DNA of 34,462 nt from Avichristensenella sp031550095 (GCA_031550095.1 JAVBOX010000113.1:1-34462), one strand, 5' to 3'; shown: positions 1-9,004, counted from the first letter of the stretch. Notes: generated by a model not told the origin, from the sequence alone. A program made the numbers and translations.

Positions 1-426
1 GATGTAAAAAATAACAACTTGAAAAACATATCAAAATCGATTTTAAACGTTGAAGAACTGGCAGAAACACTTAAAATTGGTGTGCCAACTTTAAAAGATA
101 TTGTAAAAGAACTAGAAAAACCCGGGCGCGACCCAAGGGAAGATATGCCGGCTCAACTTTTGCGTAGCGACGTTTTGGCTATGGAAGATTTGACAGTGGG
201 CATGGTATTAACGGGAACAGTTCGCAATATTATAGATTTTGGTGCCTTTGTGGATATTGGCGTTCATCAGGATGGCCTTGTCCATATCTCCCGGATGTCG
301 GACCGGTTTATCAAGCATCCCTCCGAGGTGGCAAAGGTGGGGGATATCGTGAAGGTATGGGTGGTGGAGGTGGATGCGCAGCGCAAGCGCATCGCCCTGA
401 CCATGCGGAAGGATCCCTCCGCGTGA
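1..426 (+). CDS. tex: Tex-family transcription accessory protein, C-terminal fragment
   Basis: This is the 3' end of a tex gene. The reading frame is open to the first base of the window, so the start lies outside it and only about 141 codons are seen. The fragment holds the end of the helix-hairpin-helix region (GVPTLKDIVKEL), the Tex linker PGRDPREDMP and a full C-terminal S1 RNA-binding domain (GTVRNIIDFGAFVDIGVHQD, then DGLVHISRM). Tex is a cytoplasmic nucleic-acid-binding protein linked to transcription and RNA turnover. The gene converges on the lysine operon. Base composition is odd: bases 1-120 are about 25-30% GC, whereas the last 180 bases are 55-67% GC, although the protein reads as one continuous Tex sequence. 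Confidence 0.93.
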   Translation, partial: DVKNNNLKNISKSILNVEELAETLKIGVPTLKDIVKELEKPGRDPREDMPAQLLRSDVLAMEDLTVGMVLTGTVRNIIDFGAFVDIGVHQDGLVHISRMSDRFIKHPSEVAKVGDIVKVWVVEVDAQRKRIALTMRKDPSA

Positions 427-478
427 CAACTTTGGGGGAGAACTGTCGCGTGAATCCTGTTCATTGGGCATAAAGAGG

Positions 479-511
479 GCTGCCCTGCCGGCTTTTCGCT
501 GGCAGGACAGC
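479..511. terminator. Hairpin between tex and the lysine operon, likely bidirectional terminator
   Basis: An imperfect 14-bp stem with one internal mismatch pairs 479-492 with 498-511 around a 5-base loop (TTTTC). It sits between convergent genes. On the minus strand it is followed by a weak pyrimidine/T stretch (CCCTCTTTA), so it best fits the end of the kal-malY transcript. The T-tract on the plus strand is poor. Confidence 0.5.
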
Positions 512-587
512 TCCCGCATAAGATAAACAATAAAGCACAGAATGAAAACACCTGACAGGGTAGCGCCCATTATCGCGGGGCAACGCC

Positions 588-1775
588 CTATTTCTTTAGC
601 CGCTTCACCGCGTCCAAGAGCTTCGCCAGCGCTTTTTTCAGCTCCCTTCTGGGTAGCGCCAGGTTAAACCGCATAAAGCCTTCCCCGCCTATGCCAAACT
701 GGATTCCCTCGCCCAAAAACAGCATGGCCTCGTTCCGAACAAAGGCCCGCAACGCCTCGTCCGGCATGCCAAAACTCCGCCAGTCCGTCCAGGCCAGATA
801 GGTGCCCTGCGCCGGCAACAGCTTGACCTGGGGTAGGTTTTCCTCAAGCCAATTGCCGAGCAAATCAAAGTTGCCCCGCACATACGCCAGCAGCGCGTCC
901 AGCCAGGGCGCTCCCTCCCGATAGGCGGCAATGGTGGCGTGATAGCCAAAGTATGCGACATTGCCATACCCGTCGGCATTCATGCGCTGGATATACCTAG
1001 CCCGAAGCCCGGCGTCCGGGATGATGCTGTTGGCCAGCTGCAGGCCAGCCAAGTTGAATGTCTTGCTGGGCGCCGTCAGCACCATGCACCGATCCATAAA
1101 ATCCGGCGCGGCTTGGGTAAACACCATATGCTTTCCGTATAGCTCCATGTCGAAGTGTATTTCATCGGAAACCACCAGCACCCCATGCCTGCGGCATATG
1201 CCCGCCACAGCTCGAAGCTCCTCCGGTGTCCAGATCCGCCCCACCGGGTTGTGGGGACTGCAAAATAGCAGCAGCTTCGCTCGGGGATCCGCAGCTTTCT
1301 CCTCAAGATCCGCCAAATCCATGCGGTACAGCCCGTCCTCCCCAAGGTGCAAAGGGCTGAAAATGGGCTCCCGGCAATTGTCCTTTACGGCGCTGGTAAA
1401 AGGGCCGTATCCTGGCGGTTGCATGAGCACCCGGTCCCCGGGCTCCGTAAACGCGCGAACCGCCACGCTCAGCGCGGGCACAACGCCGTTCTCAGGCACA
1501 ATCCAATCCTTTTCAATGGCCCAACCGTGGCGGCCTTTCATCCAGCCCGCCACGGCAGAGTTATAGACGTCGTCCGGGTCGGTATAGCCATAAATGCCAT
1601 GCTCCGCCGCCCGCTTTACCGCCTCAACAACGCAGGGAGCGCAGCGGAATTCCATATCCGCAATGGAAAGGGGCACGACGCCGGCGGCCTTCTCCGCCTG
1701 TGTGCGCCGTGCCCACTTGGCGCAGCCTGTACCATCCCGGTTGGTCAGGGTATCAAAGTCGAACTCAGTATGCAT
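588..1775 (-). CDS. PLP-dependent aminotransferase / C-S lyase, MalY-PatB type
   Basis: A fold-type I PLP enzyme of about 395 residues. Visible marks are the N-terminal region starting MHTEFDFDT, the substrate/PLP segment SPHNPVGRIW (near residue 173), the PLP-nitrogen aspartate in VSDEIHFDMELYG (D204) and the Schiff-base lysine in APSKTFNLAGL (K238). The APSKTFNLAG signature is characteristic of MalY/PatB cystathionine beta-lyases, which release ammonia, pyruvate and a thiol. The start at 1775 is preferred because the longer frame to 1859 runs deep into hbd, and a GGGAAAGGG site precedes 1775. It overlaps the end of hbd by 11 bases and is the last gene of the lysine operon. Its role there is unclear: it could be a true aminotransferase or a passenger C-S lyase. 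Confidence 0.87.
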   Translation of the reverse strand: MHTEFDFDTLTNRDGTGCAKWARRTQAEKAAGVVPLSIADMEFRCAPCVVEAVKRAAEHGIYGYTDPDDVYNSAVAGWMKGRHGWAIEKDWIVPENGVVPALSVAVRAFTEPGDRVLMQPPGYGPFTSAVKDNCREPIFSPLHLGEDGLYRMDLADLEEKAADPRAKLLLFCSPHNPVGRIWTPEELRAVAGICRRHGVLVVSDEIHFDMELYGKHMVFTQAAPDFMDRCMVLTAPSKTFNLAGLQLANSIIPDAGLRARYIQRMNADGYGNVAYFGYHATIAAYREGAPWLDALLAYVRGNFDLLGNWLEENLPQVKLLPAQGTYLAWTDWRSFGMPDEALRAFVRNEAMLFLGEGIQFGIGGEGFMRFNLALPRRELKKALAKLLDAVKRLKK

Positions 1776-2607
1776 AAAAGCCCTTTCCCGCTTTTCGGCC
1801 CAGTAGACCTGCGCGAACCATCTTGCGCAGCAGGCCTGAAGCCCTGAATTTTGTGTCATGGGTTTCCGAATACAGGCTGTCCATCACGGCGAGGCATACG
1901 TCCAGCCCAATCAGGTCCGCCAAGGCTAAAGGGCCCATGGGATGATTGGCGCCCAATTTCATGGCGGTATCCACGCCTTCCGGCGTGGCGACACCCGTTT
2001 CCACAATGCAGCAAGCCTCATTGATCATGGGGATGAGCAGCCGATTCACCACAAATCCCGGCGTTTCATTCACCGCCACAGGTTCCTTGCCGATGGCCAC
2101 GGACAAAGCTCGTATGGTCTCAAAAGTTTCATCCGAGGTATGGGCGCCCCGGATGACTTCGATGAGCTTCATCAGGGTGGCGGGGTTGAAGAAGTGCATG
2201 CCAATGAAGCGGTCGGGCCGCTTGGTAGCGGAAGCGATTTCCGTAATGGAAATGGAGGACGTGTTGGAGGCAAAGACGCAGTCCGGTTTACAGAGCTCGT
2301 CCAGCTCCGCGAACAGCGCCTTTTTTATCTGGGCGTTCTCCACAATGGCTTCCACCACCAGATCCGCCTTTGCCGCCTCATCCAGGGAGGTGGTAAAGTG
2401 GATGCGGCTTGCCATGGCTGCCTTGTTCTCCGGCGTCATCTTTCCCTTTTCCACCCGCCGCGCCAGGCCTTTTTCCAGCTTGCCCGCAGCTTTCCGAAGG
2501 ATATCCTCGCCGATGTCCTGAACCACCACGGCCTTGTCCGCCTCTGCAAAAACCTGGGCGATGTCAAGCCCCATGGTGCCCGCGCCAATTACGAATACTT
2601 GATCCAT
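1765..2607 (-). CDS. hbd: 3-hydroxybutyryl-CoA dehydrogenase
   Basis: A 280-residue protein of the usual single-function Hbd length. It catalyses NAD(P)-dependent interconversion of (S)-3-hydroxybutyryl-CoA and acetoacetyl-CoA in the cytoplasm. The N-terminal Rossmann motif GAGTMG lies at residues 8-13. The catalytic set is visible as S117 (ASNTSS), H138 and N141 (GMHFFNP) and E150, followed by the C-terminal dimerisation domain (ETPGFVVNR onward). A GGAGG site lies 6 bases before the ATG. It follows crt by 42 bases. With Crt it links the crotonyl-CoA made from lysine to acetoacetyl-CoA, in either direction. Confidence 0.95.
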   Translation of the reverse strand: MDQVFVIGAGTMGLDIAQVFAEADKAVVVQDIGEDILRKAAGKLEKGLARRVEKGKMTPENKAAMASRIHFTTSLDEAAKADLVVEAIVENAQIKKALFAELDELCKPDCVFASNTSSISITEIASATKRPDRFIGMHFFNPATLMKLIEVIRGAHTSDETFETIRALSVAIGKEPVAVNETPGFVVNRLLIPMINEACCIVETGVATPEGVDTAMKLGANHPMGPLALADLIGLDVCLAVMDSLYSETHDTKFRASGLLRKMVRAGLLGRKAGKGFYAY

Positions 2608-2649
2608 GCGATGCCTCCATATCCAATCATGATCCGGATTGTCCTTCGA

Positions 2650-3426
2650 TTATACACCACGAAATTCCGTGGGGCCACGCTTTTCAATAAAGGCCTCCAT
2701 GGCCTCCTTCTGATCGCCGGTATCAAAGCACTCCGAGAACAGCGCGTTTTCAATGGAGATGGCAGGCCCCAGGGGCTGATCCATGCCCTGGCGCATAGCC
2801 GTCTTTGCCGCCCGAACGGCCAACGGCGCATTGCGAGCGATGGCGCTCGCCAGCTTGACGGCCTCCTCCAACAGGGTTTCCGAAGGATGCACGGCGCTGA
2901 CGAGCCCAACCCTGAGGGCTTCCGACGCGTCGATGATTTTGCCGGTAAAAATCCACTCCATGGCGGCGCTCATGCCGATCAAGCGAGGCAAGCGCTGTGT
3001 GCCGCCAAAGCCAGGAATGATCCCCAAGGTCGTTTCCGGCTGGCCAATTTTTGCCTTGTCCGACGCCAAACGAATATCGCAGGCCATAGCCAATTCGCAT
3101 CCGCCTCCCAGGGCATAACCGTTGATGGCCACGATGACGGGCTGGGGCGTGCTCTCGATGACCGAAAAGACATCGCAGCCGGTTTCCGCCCAGGACATGG
3201 CCTCCCATTTTGAGAAATGCACCATTTCTGAAATGTCCGCTCCGGCCACAAAGGCCTTTCCCTCTCCGGTGAGCACCACCGCCCAAATTGAGTCATCCCC
3301 GGCAATGGTGGAAAATGTCCAACGCAGCTCTTCCAATATGGCGCCGTTCAGCGCGTTTAGTGCGTCTGGCCGGCTGATGGTGACCACGGCGACGCGGCCC
3401 CTTTTTTCCATTTTGATATAATCCAC
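2650..3426 (-). CDS. crt: Crotonase / enoyl-CoA hydratase (3-hydroxybutyryl-CoA dehydratase)
   Basis: A 258-residue crotonase-fold protein catalysing reversible hydration of crotonyl-CoA. The oxyanion-hole segments FVAGAD (59-64) and ALGGGCE, and both catalytic glutamates, E111 (GGGCELAMACD) and E131 (GQPETTLG), are present, so this is a true hydratase rather than a side branch of the superfamily. The start is taken as GTG at 3426 with an AAAGGGG site upstream; an ATG at 3411 is an alternative. It lies 2 bases after kamE and before hbd, within the lysine operon. There it can process crotonyl-CoA released after 3-aminobutyryl-CoA deamination. Confidence 0.93.
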   Translation of the reverse strand: MDYIKMEKRGRVAVVTISRPDALNALNGAILEELRWTFSTIAGDDSIWAVVLTGEGKAFVAGADISEMVHFSKWEAMSWAETGCDVFSVIESTPQPVIVAINGYALGGGCELAMACDIRLASDKAKIGQPETTLGIIPGFGGTQRLPRLIGMSAAMEWIFTGKIIDASEALRVGLVSAVHPSETLLEEAVKLASAIARNAPLAVRAAKTAMRQGMDQPLGPAISIENALFSECFDTGDQKEAMEAFIEKRGPTEFRGV

Positions 3427-3428
3427 GC

Positions 3429-4217
3429 CTAACGCCCCTTTCTGCTCGCAAGCTCTGTAACGATGAATGTTGCCACATCGTCGGCGAATTTGCCAGGGCC
3501 AAACCCGGCGTCGAATCCCAGCTCCTTGGCAAGCTCATGCGTAATGCGGGCGCCTCCGCAAATCACCAAAAGCTGGCTTCGGACGCCTTCGGCCTCCAAC
3601 AGCTCAATGAGTTCGGTCATGTTCTGCACATGGACATTGCGCTGGGTCACGGTCTGGGAGACGAGCAGCGCGTCGGCGTTCAATTCCAAAGCCTTTTGGA
3701 TGAACGCTTCATTGGGCACCTGGGCGCCCAGGTTATGGGCTTCGATCATCTCATAGCGCTCCAGGCCATACCGGCCCGCGAAGCCCTTGCGGTTCATAAT
3801 GGCGTCAATGCCCACCGTATGGGCATCCGTCCCGGTACACGCGCCGACCACCACCAGCTTTCGGCCAAAGCGTTCCTTGATAAATGTGTCCACTTGGCGC
3901 ATGTCCATCACTTCCTGCTCCACCGCCTGAACCTGTATGGCGGTGTAATCCACCGAATGGGCGCAGGAGCCATAGACCACATAAAAAGTAAAGCTCTCAT
4001 CCAAGGCTTGGGCGAACGCGACGCCGGGCTCCCGCAGGCCCATTTTTTTCGCCAGGGTTCGGGCGGCTTCCATGCCCCGGTCGTCATTTTTGATGGGCAG
4101 CGTAAAGCTGAGCTGCACCTTGCCGTCGTTCATGGCGTCCCCATAAGCGCGAAGCCGCGTTACATCCAGGGTCTTGTCAAAATCCGCCTTTTGGGTGTTG
4201 TACAATCCGGAGCTCAT
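3429..4217 (-). CDS. kamE: Lysine 5,6-aminomutase beta subunit (B12- and PLP-binding)
   Basis: A 262-residue small subunit of the adenosylcobalamin- and PLP-dependent D-lysine / L-beta-lysine 5,6-aminomutase, which moves the terminal amino group to C5. The cobalamin motif DAHTVG carries H133 and the PLP lysine is K144 (MNRKGFAG). Both positions match the numbering I recall for the Clostridium sticklandii enzyme (His133, Lys144). The Rossmann B12 domain continues with QTVTQRNVHVQNM and VICGGARI. The start codon overlaps the kamD stop (ATGA), indicating translational coupling. Activity also requires the large subunit and probably the KamB/KamC reactivase encoded upstream. Confidence 0.97.
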   Translation of the reverse strand: MSSGLYNTQKADFDKTLDVTRLRAYGDAMNDGKVQLSFTLPIKNDDRGMEAARTLAKKMGLREPGVAFAQALDESFTFYVVYGSCAHSVDYTAIQVQAVEQEVMDMRQVDTFIKERFGRKLVVVGACTGTDAHTVGIDAIMNRKGFAGRYGLERYEMIEAHNLGAQVPNEAFIQKALELNADALLVSQTVTQRNVHVQNMTELIELLEAEGVRSQLLVICGGARITHELAKELGFDAGFGPGKFADDVATFIVTELASRKGR

Positions 4218-5773
4218 AGCCCCTCACCTCCCCGGAACAGCTCAATGAAGGGGTTGAAGTGGTTGACGCCCTTCAAGGTCACGCCATCCAAGCCCTTGCC
4301 TTCATGGCGCTGCCGCTTGATATCGGCAAAGACGCCTTTCTCCAAGGTGGCAAAGAGCTTGAGTTTTTCGATTTCCTCAAGAAGCGCAGCGGCGCTTTCC
4401 AGAACCTCCCGAGCCCGGGCTTCCACGCGGCCTCCCGCCTTGAACTCGATTTCATTCCCCAGGTCCCTCATCGTGCGGAAGATATAGCGGGCGTTTTCAA
4501 TGGCCAAGGCCCGGTCGGACATGAAGGGCGTATGAATGGCCTCGGTGAGCATGCCCAGCAGATGGATTTTCTGCCCAGTCAGGATGGTGACCATGTTGAA
4601 CAGAGCATCCTGGACATGGCCCCTAAAGATGTTGCCCGTCATAAACTTGGTAGGGGGCATGTACTTCAGCGGAGCCTCCGGAAAGATCTCCCGGGCCATC
4701 TGGGCTTGGGCAAGCTCCATAAGAAAGCCGTTTTCCACATCCGGGGAAATCTCAAAGGCATGTCCAAGGCCCATTTGCTGGGGAGGCAAACCCGCCAGCA
4801 GGGCAAACTGCTCGTTGAGGAACTGAGAGGCCAGGACTGTGTGGGCCTCCTCTATCGCGTCGGCGGTAGTCAGGTAGTTATCCTCTCCCGTATTGATGAT
4901 GACGCCGGCAAAGGCGTTGATGACCCGGGAGAAATACTGGTCAACCAATGTCCGCTGCATGTTGATGTCCCGGAACAAAATGCCGTACAGTGCGTCGTTG
5001 AGCATCACATCCAGCCGCTCCAGTGCGCCTATGGCGGCGATTTCCGGCATGCACAGGCCGGAGCAGTAGTTGCACAGGCGGATGTAGCGCTTTTCACTCT
5101 CGCCCACTTCATCCAAAGCCGCCCGCATGAGGCGGAAATTCTCCTGGGTAGCGTAAGTGCCTCCAAAGCCTTCCGTGGTGGCGCCGAATGGCACATAATC
5201 CAGAAGACTCTGCCCCGTGGTGCGGATTACGGCGATAACATCCGCGCCCTGCTTGGCGGCGGCCACTGCCTGGGTAATGTCCTCATAGATATTTCCGGTC
5301 GCGACGATCACATAGATATATGGGCCATCCTTATCCCCAAACCGACGCAAATACGCATCCCTCTTCGCCACATTAGCCCGAATCTTTTCCGTGGCGGTTT
5401 TCGCCACGGGCATTACGGCGGTGCGTGCTTCTTCCAACGGACTGCCGGACAGGGTGCCCGGATCAATTTCACCTGACGCCACCCTTTCCGCCACCTGCTG
5501 GGGAGAGAGGGAGAGGGACGCCATGGCATTGCCTAGGGTATAGGCGGCGCCGTTCTCCAACAGTCCGTGGGTATTCATGAAATCCACCACCACATTGGGC
5601 AATGGCGCACCGTCTCCGTTCACCCCATCGATTCCCAGCAGCCGGCAAATCGCCCGCTCCACAGCCACCGTGGTGTGCAGGTCGATGAACACCTGGGTAT
5701 CCTCTGCCACCCGGGCTGCCGAGGCTCGGGCTTTATCCACCAATGTTTGGTTTAGGCGCAGTTTGCTCCTCAA
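4214..5773 (-). CDS. kamD: Lysine 5,6-aminomutase alpha subunit
   Basis: A 519-residue large subunit of lysine 5,6-aminomutase, expected to form the TIM barrel that clamps PLP and substrate over the cobalamin in KamE. Recognisable segments include DLHTTVAVERA near residue 31, NYCSGLCMPEIAAIGALERL and the region INTGEDNYLTTADAI. The start is a TTG at 5773 with a GAGGGGGG ribosome binding site about 7 bases upstream; no ATG lies near the expected N-terminus. The gene follows kamA by 26 bases and overlaps kamE by 4. Full length, no disruption seen. Confidence 0.96.
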   Translation of the reverse strand: MRSKLRLNQTLVDKARASAARVAEDTQVFIDLHTTVAVERAICRLLGIDGVNGDGAPLPNVVVDFMNTHGLLENGAAYTLGNAMASLSLSPQQVAERVASGEIDPGTLSGSPLEEARTAVMPVAKTATEKIRANVAKRDAYLRRFGDKDGPYIYVIVATGNIYEDITQAVAAAKQGADVIAVIRTTGQSLLDYVPFGATTEGFGGTYATQENFRLMRAALDEVGESEKRYIRLCNYCSGLCMPEIAAIGALERLDVMLNDALYGILFRDINMQRTLVDQYFSRVINAFAGVIINTGEDNYLTTADAIEEAHTVLASQFLNEQFALLAGLPPQQMGLGHAFEISPDVENGFLMELAQAQMAREIFPEAPLKYMPPTKFMTGNIFRGHVQDALFNMVTILTGQKIHLLGMLTEAIHTPFMSDRALAIENARYIFRTMRDLGNEIEFKAGGRVEARAREVLESAAALLEEIEKLKLFATLEKGVFADIKRQRHEGKGLDGVTLKGVNHFNPFIELFRGGEGL

Positions 5774-5799
5774 CGAAAACCCCCCTCATGCAAAAGAGA

Positions 5800-7068
5800 T
5801 CAGTGATACGCTTGATGGCTCCGCTTCTCCCTGAGCAGCCCTTCCGGCTTCAGGGATGGGATCTGCCCAGCCATGAGCCCAGCCACGCCCACCATCTGGG
5901 CTTGTTTTTTCCCTTTGCAAACCTCGCACTGGCAGTTTTCCTCGTAGTGTTCCGGTTCCGTATAGGTGGTAATCACGCCCTCAAAGTTCCGGAGGATGAT
6001 TTTCCTGGGGCTTTGAGAGATGATATAGCTGGGCATCACCGGCGTCTTGCCGCCGCCCCCGGGGGCGTCCACCACGAAGGTGGGAACAGCAAATCCGGAG
6101 GTATGCCCCCGGAGAGTCTCGATGATCTCAATGCCCTTGGAGACAGGCGTGCGAAAATGGGATAAGCCCAGGGACAGATCGCACTGATAGATGTAATACG
6201 GCCTGACACGGATCATCACAAGCTCATGAACCAGCCGTTTCATCACGTGTGCGCAGTCGTTTACCCCCGCCAGGAGCACGCTCTGGTTTCCCAGGGGAAT
6301 GCCCGCGTCCGCCAGCATGGCGCAAGCCCTGGCAGATTCCGCCGTAATCTCGGCGGGATGGTTAAAGTGGGTGTTGAGCCAAATGGGATGATACTTCCTG
6401 AGCATTTCGCACAGGCTCTCTGTGATGCGCTGGGGCATGACCACCGGCGTCCGGGAGCCGATGCGGATGATCTCCACATGGGGAATGGCCCGAAGGCGGG
6501 AGATGATCCGCTCCAGGTTGTCATCGGACATCATCATGGCGTCGCCGCCGGAAAGGAGAACATCCCGAACTTCCGGGTGTCTGGCCACGTACTCGACGCA
6601 GGCGTCCACCTGATCCCTGGGCACCGCGGAATCCCGCTGGCCGGCAAAACGGCGGCGGGTGCAGTGGCGGCAATACATGGAGCACTGGTCTGTGACCAGC
6701 ATCAGCACTCGGTCCGGGTACCGGTGAGTCAGACCCTTTACCGGGGAATCCGTATCCTCGTGGAGGGGATCCTTCTGATCCTCCTTCGCGTGGTAAAGCT
6801 CCCTGGCGGTGGGCACGGCCTGCTTGCGGATGGGGTCATGGGGATCGTCGGGATTGATGAGCGAGAGATAATAGGGCGTCACCGCCATGCGCAACTCCCC
6901 AAGGCAGGCTTCAACGCCGGCCTCCTCATCAGCGGAAAGCCGCACGAGCCGCTTCAACTCATCCAGGGTCTCCACCCGGTTGCGAACCTGCCATTTCCAG
7001 TCATTCCATTGGTCGTCGGGTATATCCTTAAAAAGGCCGTAGGCCCTGGATGTTTTCCATTTGTCCAT
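5800..7068 (-). CDS. kamA: L-lysine 2,3-aminomutase
   Basis: A 422-residue radical-SAM, PLP-dependent enzyme converting L-lysine to L-beta-lysine, the first step of the pathway. The 4Fe-4S cluster motif CxxxCxxC is C129, C133 and C136 in DQCSMYCRHCTRRR. The PLP lysine is K341 in PGGGGKTPVMP. Two aspartates that hold the substrate amino group in the clostridial enzyme are conserved as D297 (YQCDLS) and D334 (FVVDAPGG). Length and motifs fit a true lysine enzyme rather than EpmB, which is shorter. The ribosome binding site is AAAGGAG and the gap from kdd is 33 bases. Confidence 0.97.
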   Translation of the reverse strand: MDKWKTSRAYGLFKDIPDDQWNDWKWQVRNRVETLDELKRLVRLSADEEAGVEACLGELRMAVTPYYLSLINPDDPHDPIRKQAVPTARELYHAKEDQKDPLHEDTDSPVKGLTHRYPDRVLMLVTDQCSMYCRHCTRRRFAGQRDSAVPRDQVDACVEYVARHPEVRDVLLSGGDAMMMSDDNLERIISRLRAIPHVEIIRIGSRTPVVMPQRITESLCEMLRKYHPIWLNTHFNHPAEITAESARACAMLADAGIPLGNQSVLLAGVNDCAHVMKRLVHELVMIRVRPYYIYQCDLSLGLSHFRTPVSKGIEIIETLRGHTSGFAVPTFVVDAPGGGGKTPVMPSYIISQSPRKIILRNFEGVITTYTEPEHYEENCQCEVCKGKKQAQMVGVAGLMAGQIPSLKPEGLLREKRSHQAYH

Positions 7069-7101
7069 AGCAAGCTCCTTTCTCTAAGGCGATATGGGGC
7101 G

Positions 7102-8142
7102 CTATACGTAAATTCGCTCAAACAATGCCCGAATTTTCGGGTTCTCGCGAAGCTCCCAAAGGGTAATCTCCGCATGATCCTTGGTATAGCCGTTGCCGAT
7201 GATCATGTTCACATCCTTGCCCACGCCTTCCGCGCCCAGAGCGGCCTTGGTGAAAGCGGTGGCCATGGAGAAGAAATACACCGTGCCCCCATCCCGCACG
7301 GGTAGAATGCAGCTCATCTCGGTGTTCTCGATGTTCACACAGGAGATGGAGAGGTCGTATTCTTTGCCGCCATTGGCCCGCAGCGCCTTTTCCAGCACGG
7401 CCACCGGGCGAGTGGCGCTCTCCACGATAACCTCATGGCAGACGCCCAGATCCATGAGCTTTTCCGCCTGCTCCTCACGGCGAACCAGCCCCACCACAAG
7501 GCCTGTCGGGCCAACCCGCTTCATGGCCTCATAGCAGCAGAGAACGCCGCTCTTGCCGTTTGCTCCCAGGATTAGCACGCTATTCCCGGGGCGCACCAGC
7601 TTTGCCGCCTGGGCAGGGGCGCCCGCCACATCCAGCGCCGCCAACGCCAGGGCTTCGGATATGTCGTCCGGGAGCTTTGCGTAGATGCCGCTCTCAAACA
7701 GCACCGCCTTCGCCTCCACATCCACCCGATCGATGTCCATGTGGATTTTCTTGATCTTTTCGATTTTAAGGGGGGTCATGGACAGAGATACCAGGGAAGC
7801 GATCTTGTCGCCCACTTTCAGATCCCGGTCCTTCAGGTCCTCGCCGATGTAGGCCACCCGACCGATGAACATGCCGCCGGAGCCGGTAACAGGGTTCTGC
7901 ATCTTTCCCCGCTCAGCGACGATATCAAGGATCATCCTCTCAATCTTGGCCGGATCCTTTCCGCAGGCTTCCTCAATCTGGGTGAAGGATGCGGAGTCGA
8001 TGTTCAGGGAGATGACGTCACAGATGATCTCGTTGCTGTAAAGGGTCTCCATGTTGTTGTCGATCTTCTGGGCTGCCTGGGTGAGGACTCCTTCCGGGGA
8101 GATGACTCGGTGAATGCCGTAACGGTTGCCCTTCATCGCCAT
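7102..8142 (-). CDS. kdd: L-erythro-3,5-diaminohexanoate dehydrogenase
   Basis: A 346-residue NAD(P)-dependent enzyme that oxidatively deaminates 3,5-diaminohexanoate to 3-keto-5-aminohexanoate. An N-terminal GroES-like part is followed by a Rossmann domain whose nucleotide loop is ILGANGKSG (residues 191-199). The sequence MAMKGNRYGIHRVI and the pattern of the middle region match the Kdd family known from lysine-fermenting clostridia and fusobacteria. The GAGGAGG site before the ATG at 8142 supports this start. It sits between kce and kamA, as expected in lysine-fermentation clusters. Confidence 0.95.
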   Translation of the reverse strand: MAMKGNRYGIHRVISPEGVLTQAAQKIDNNMETLYSNEIICDVISLNIDSASFTQIEEACGKDPAKIERMILDIVAERGKMQNPVTGSGGMFIGRVAYIGEDLKDRDLKVGDKIASLVSLSMTPLKIEKIKKIHMDIDRVDVEAKAVLFESGIYAKLPDDISEALALAALDVAGAPAQAAKLVRPGNSVLILGANGKSGVLCCYEAMKRVGPTGLVVGLVRREEQAEKLMDLGVCHEVIVESATRPVAVLEKALRANGGKEYDLSISCVNIENTEMSCILPVRDGGTVYFFSMATAFTKAALGAEGVGKDVNMIIGNGYTKDHAEITLWELRENPKIRALFERIYV

Positions 8143-8177
8143 GTGATGTTCCTCCTCATTTCTGTCGTATTGTATGC

Positions 8178-9002
8178 TTATTTTTTGCTTAATCCGAGTA
8201 TGGCCCGGGCTTCATCAGGCGCCGCGATCTCCCGGCCCAGTTCCCTGGCGATGCGGACGGCCTTCTCCACCAATTCGCCATTGGAGCGGGCCAAAACGCC
8301 CTTGGAAAGATAGATGTTATCCTCAAAGCCCACCCGGGCGTGGCCTCCCAGGAGCATGCTCAGGGTAACCATGGGAAACTGAAAGCGGCCGATGCCCGCT
8401 GTTGTAAAGGTGGCGTTTTCCGGAATGCTTTCCCGCATGAACACCAGGTCCCGTGGCTCGCCGGAAATGCCCCCGTTGACGCCCATGACGAAATCAAAAT
8501 GCATGGGATCCTTGATATAGCCCTTTTTATGAAGGCGAAGGGCCATGTCGATCATGCCCTTGTCAAAGACCTCCAGTTCCGGCTTGACTCCCCGGGCATT
8601 CATTTTTTCCGCGAACTCAATGATGGTGTTCTCCGTATTGACAAAAATGTCATCCCCGCCAAAGTTGCAGGTGCCGCAGTCCAGGGTGGCCATCTCTGGA
8701 TCCAGGGTGATGGGCTGGAGCCGCTCTGCGTTGCTCATGCCCACCGCGCCGCCGGTGGATGGCTGGATGATCACATCCGGGCAGCGCTTTTGAATCGCGT
8801 CCATGCAGGCCCGAAACCGCTCGGCGCTCTGGGTGGGCGTGCCATCGTCCTTCCGGACATGGAGGTGAATTAGGGCCGCCCCCGCCTCCCTGGCCCGAAA
8901 GGCTTCCTCTGCGATTTCCTGAACGGTATACGGCACGGCCGGGTTGTGGGCCTTGGTAACTTCCGCTCCGCAAATGCACGCGGTAATGATGAGCTTATCC
9001 AT
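8178..9002 (-). CDS. kce: 3-keto-5-aminohexanoate cleavage enzyme
   Basis: A 274-residue zinc-dependent TIM-barrel enzyme of the BKACE (DUF849) family. It condenses 3-keto-5-aminohexanoate with acetyl-CoA to give 3-aminobutyryl-CoA and acetoacetate. Zinc ligands are visible as H46 and H48 in LIHLHVRKDDG, with the later glutamate in GFEDNIY (E227). Substrate-side segments include QPSTGGAVGM and VMGVNGGISGEP. The ribosome binding site AAAGGAGGG lies across the kal stop codon and the gap is 2 bases, so the two genes are translationally linked. Confidence 0.96.
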   Translation of the reverse strand: MDKLIITACICGAEVTKAHNPAVPYTVQEIAEEAFRAREAGAALIHLHVRKDDGTPTQSAERFRACMDAIQKRCPDVIIQPSTGGAVGMSNAERLQPITLDPEMATLDCGTCNFGGDDIFVNTENTIIEFAEKMNARGVKPELEVFDKGMIDMALRLHKKGYIKDPMHFDFVMGVNGGISGEPRDLVFMRESIPENATFTTAGIGRFQFPMVTLSMLLGGHARVGFEDNIYLSKGVLARSNGELVEKAVRIARELGREIAAPDEARAILGLSKK

Positions 9003-9004
9003 GG

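Noticed and set aside
1942..7305. Long plus-strand reading frames opposite hbd, crt, kamD and kamA
   Set aside because: They are antisense frames kept open by GC-rich codon bias; they lack family signatures and conflict with clearly recognised genes.
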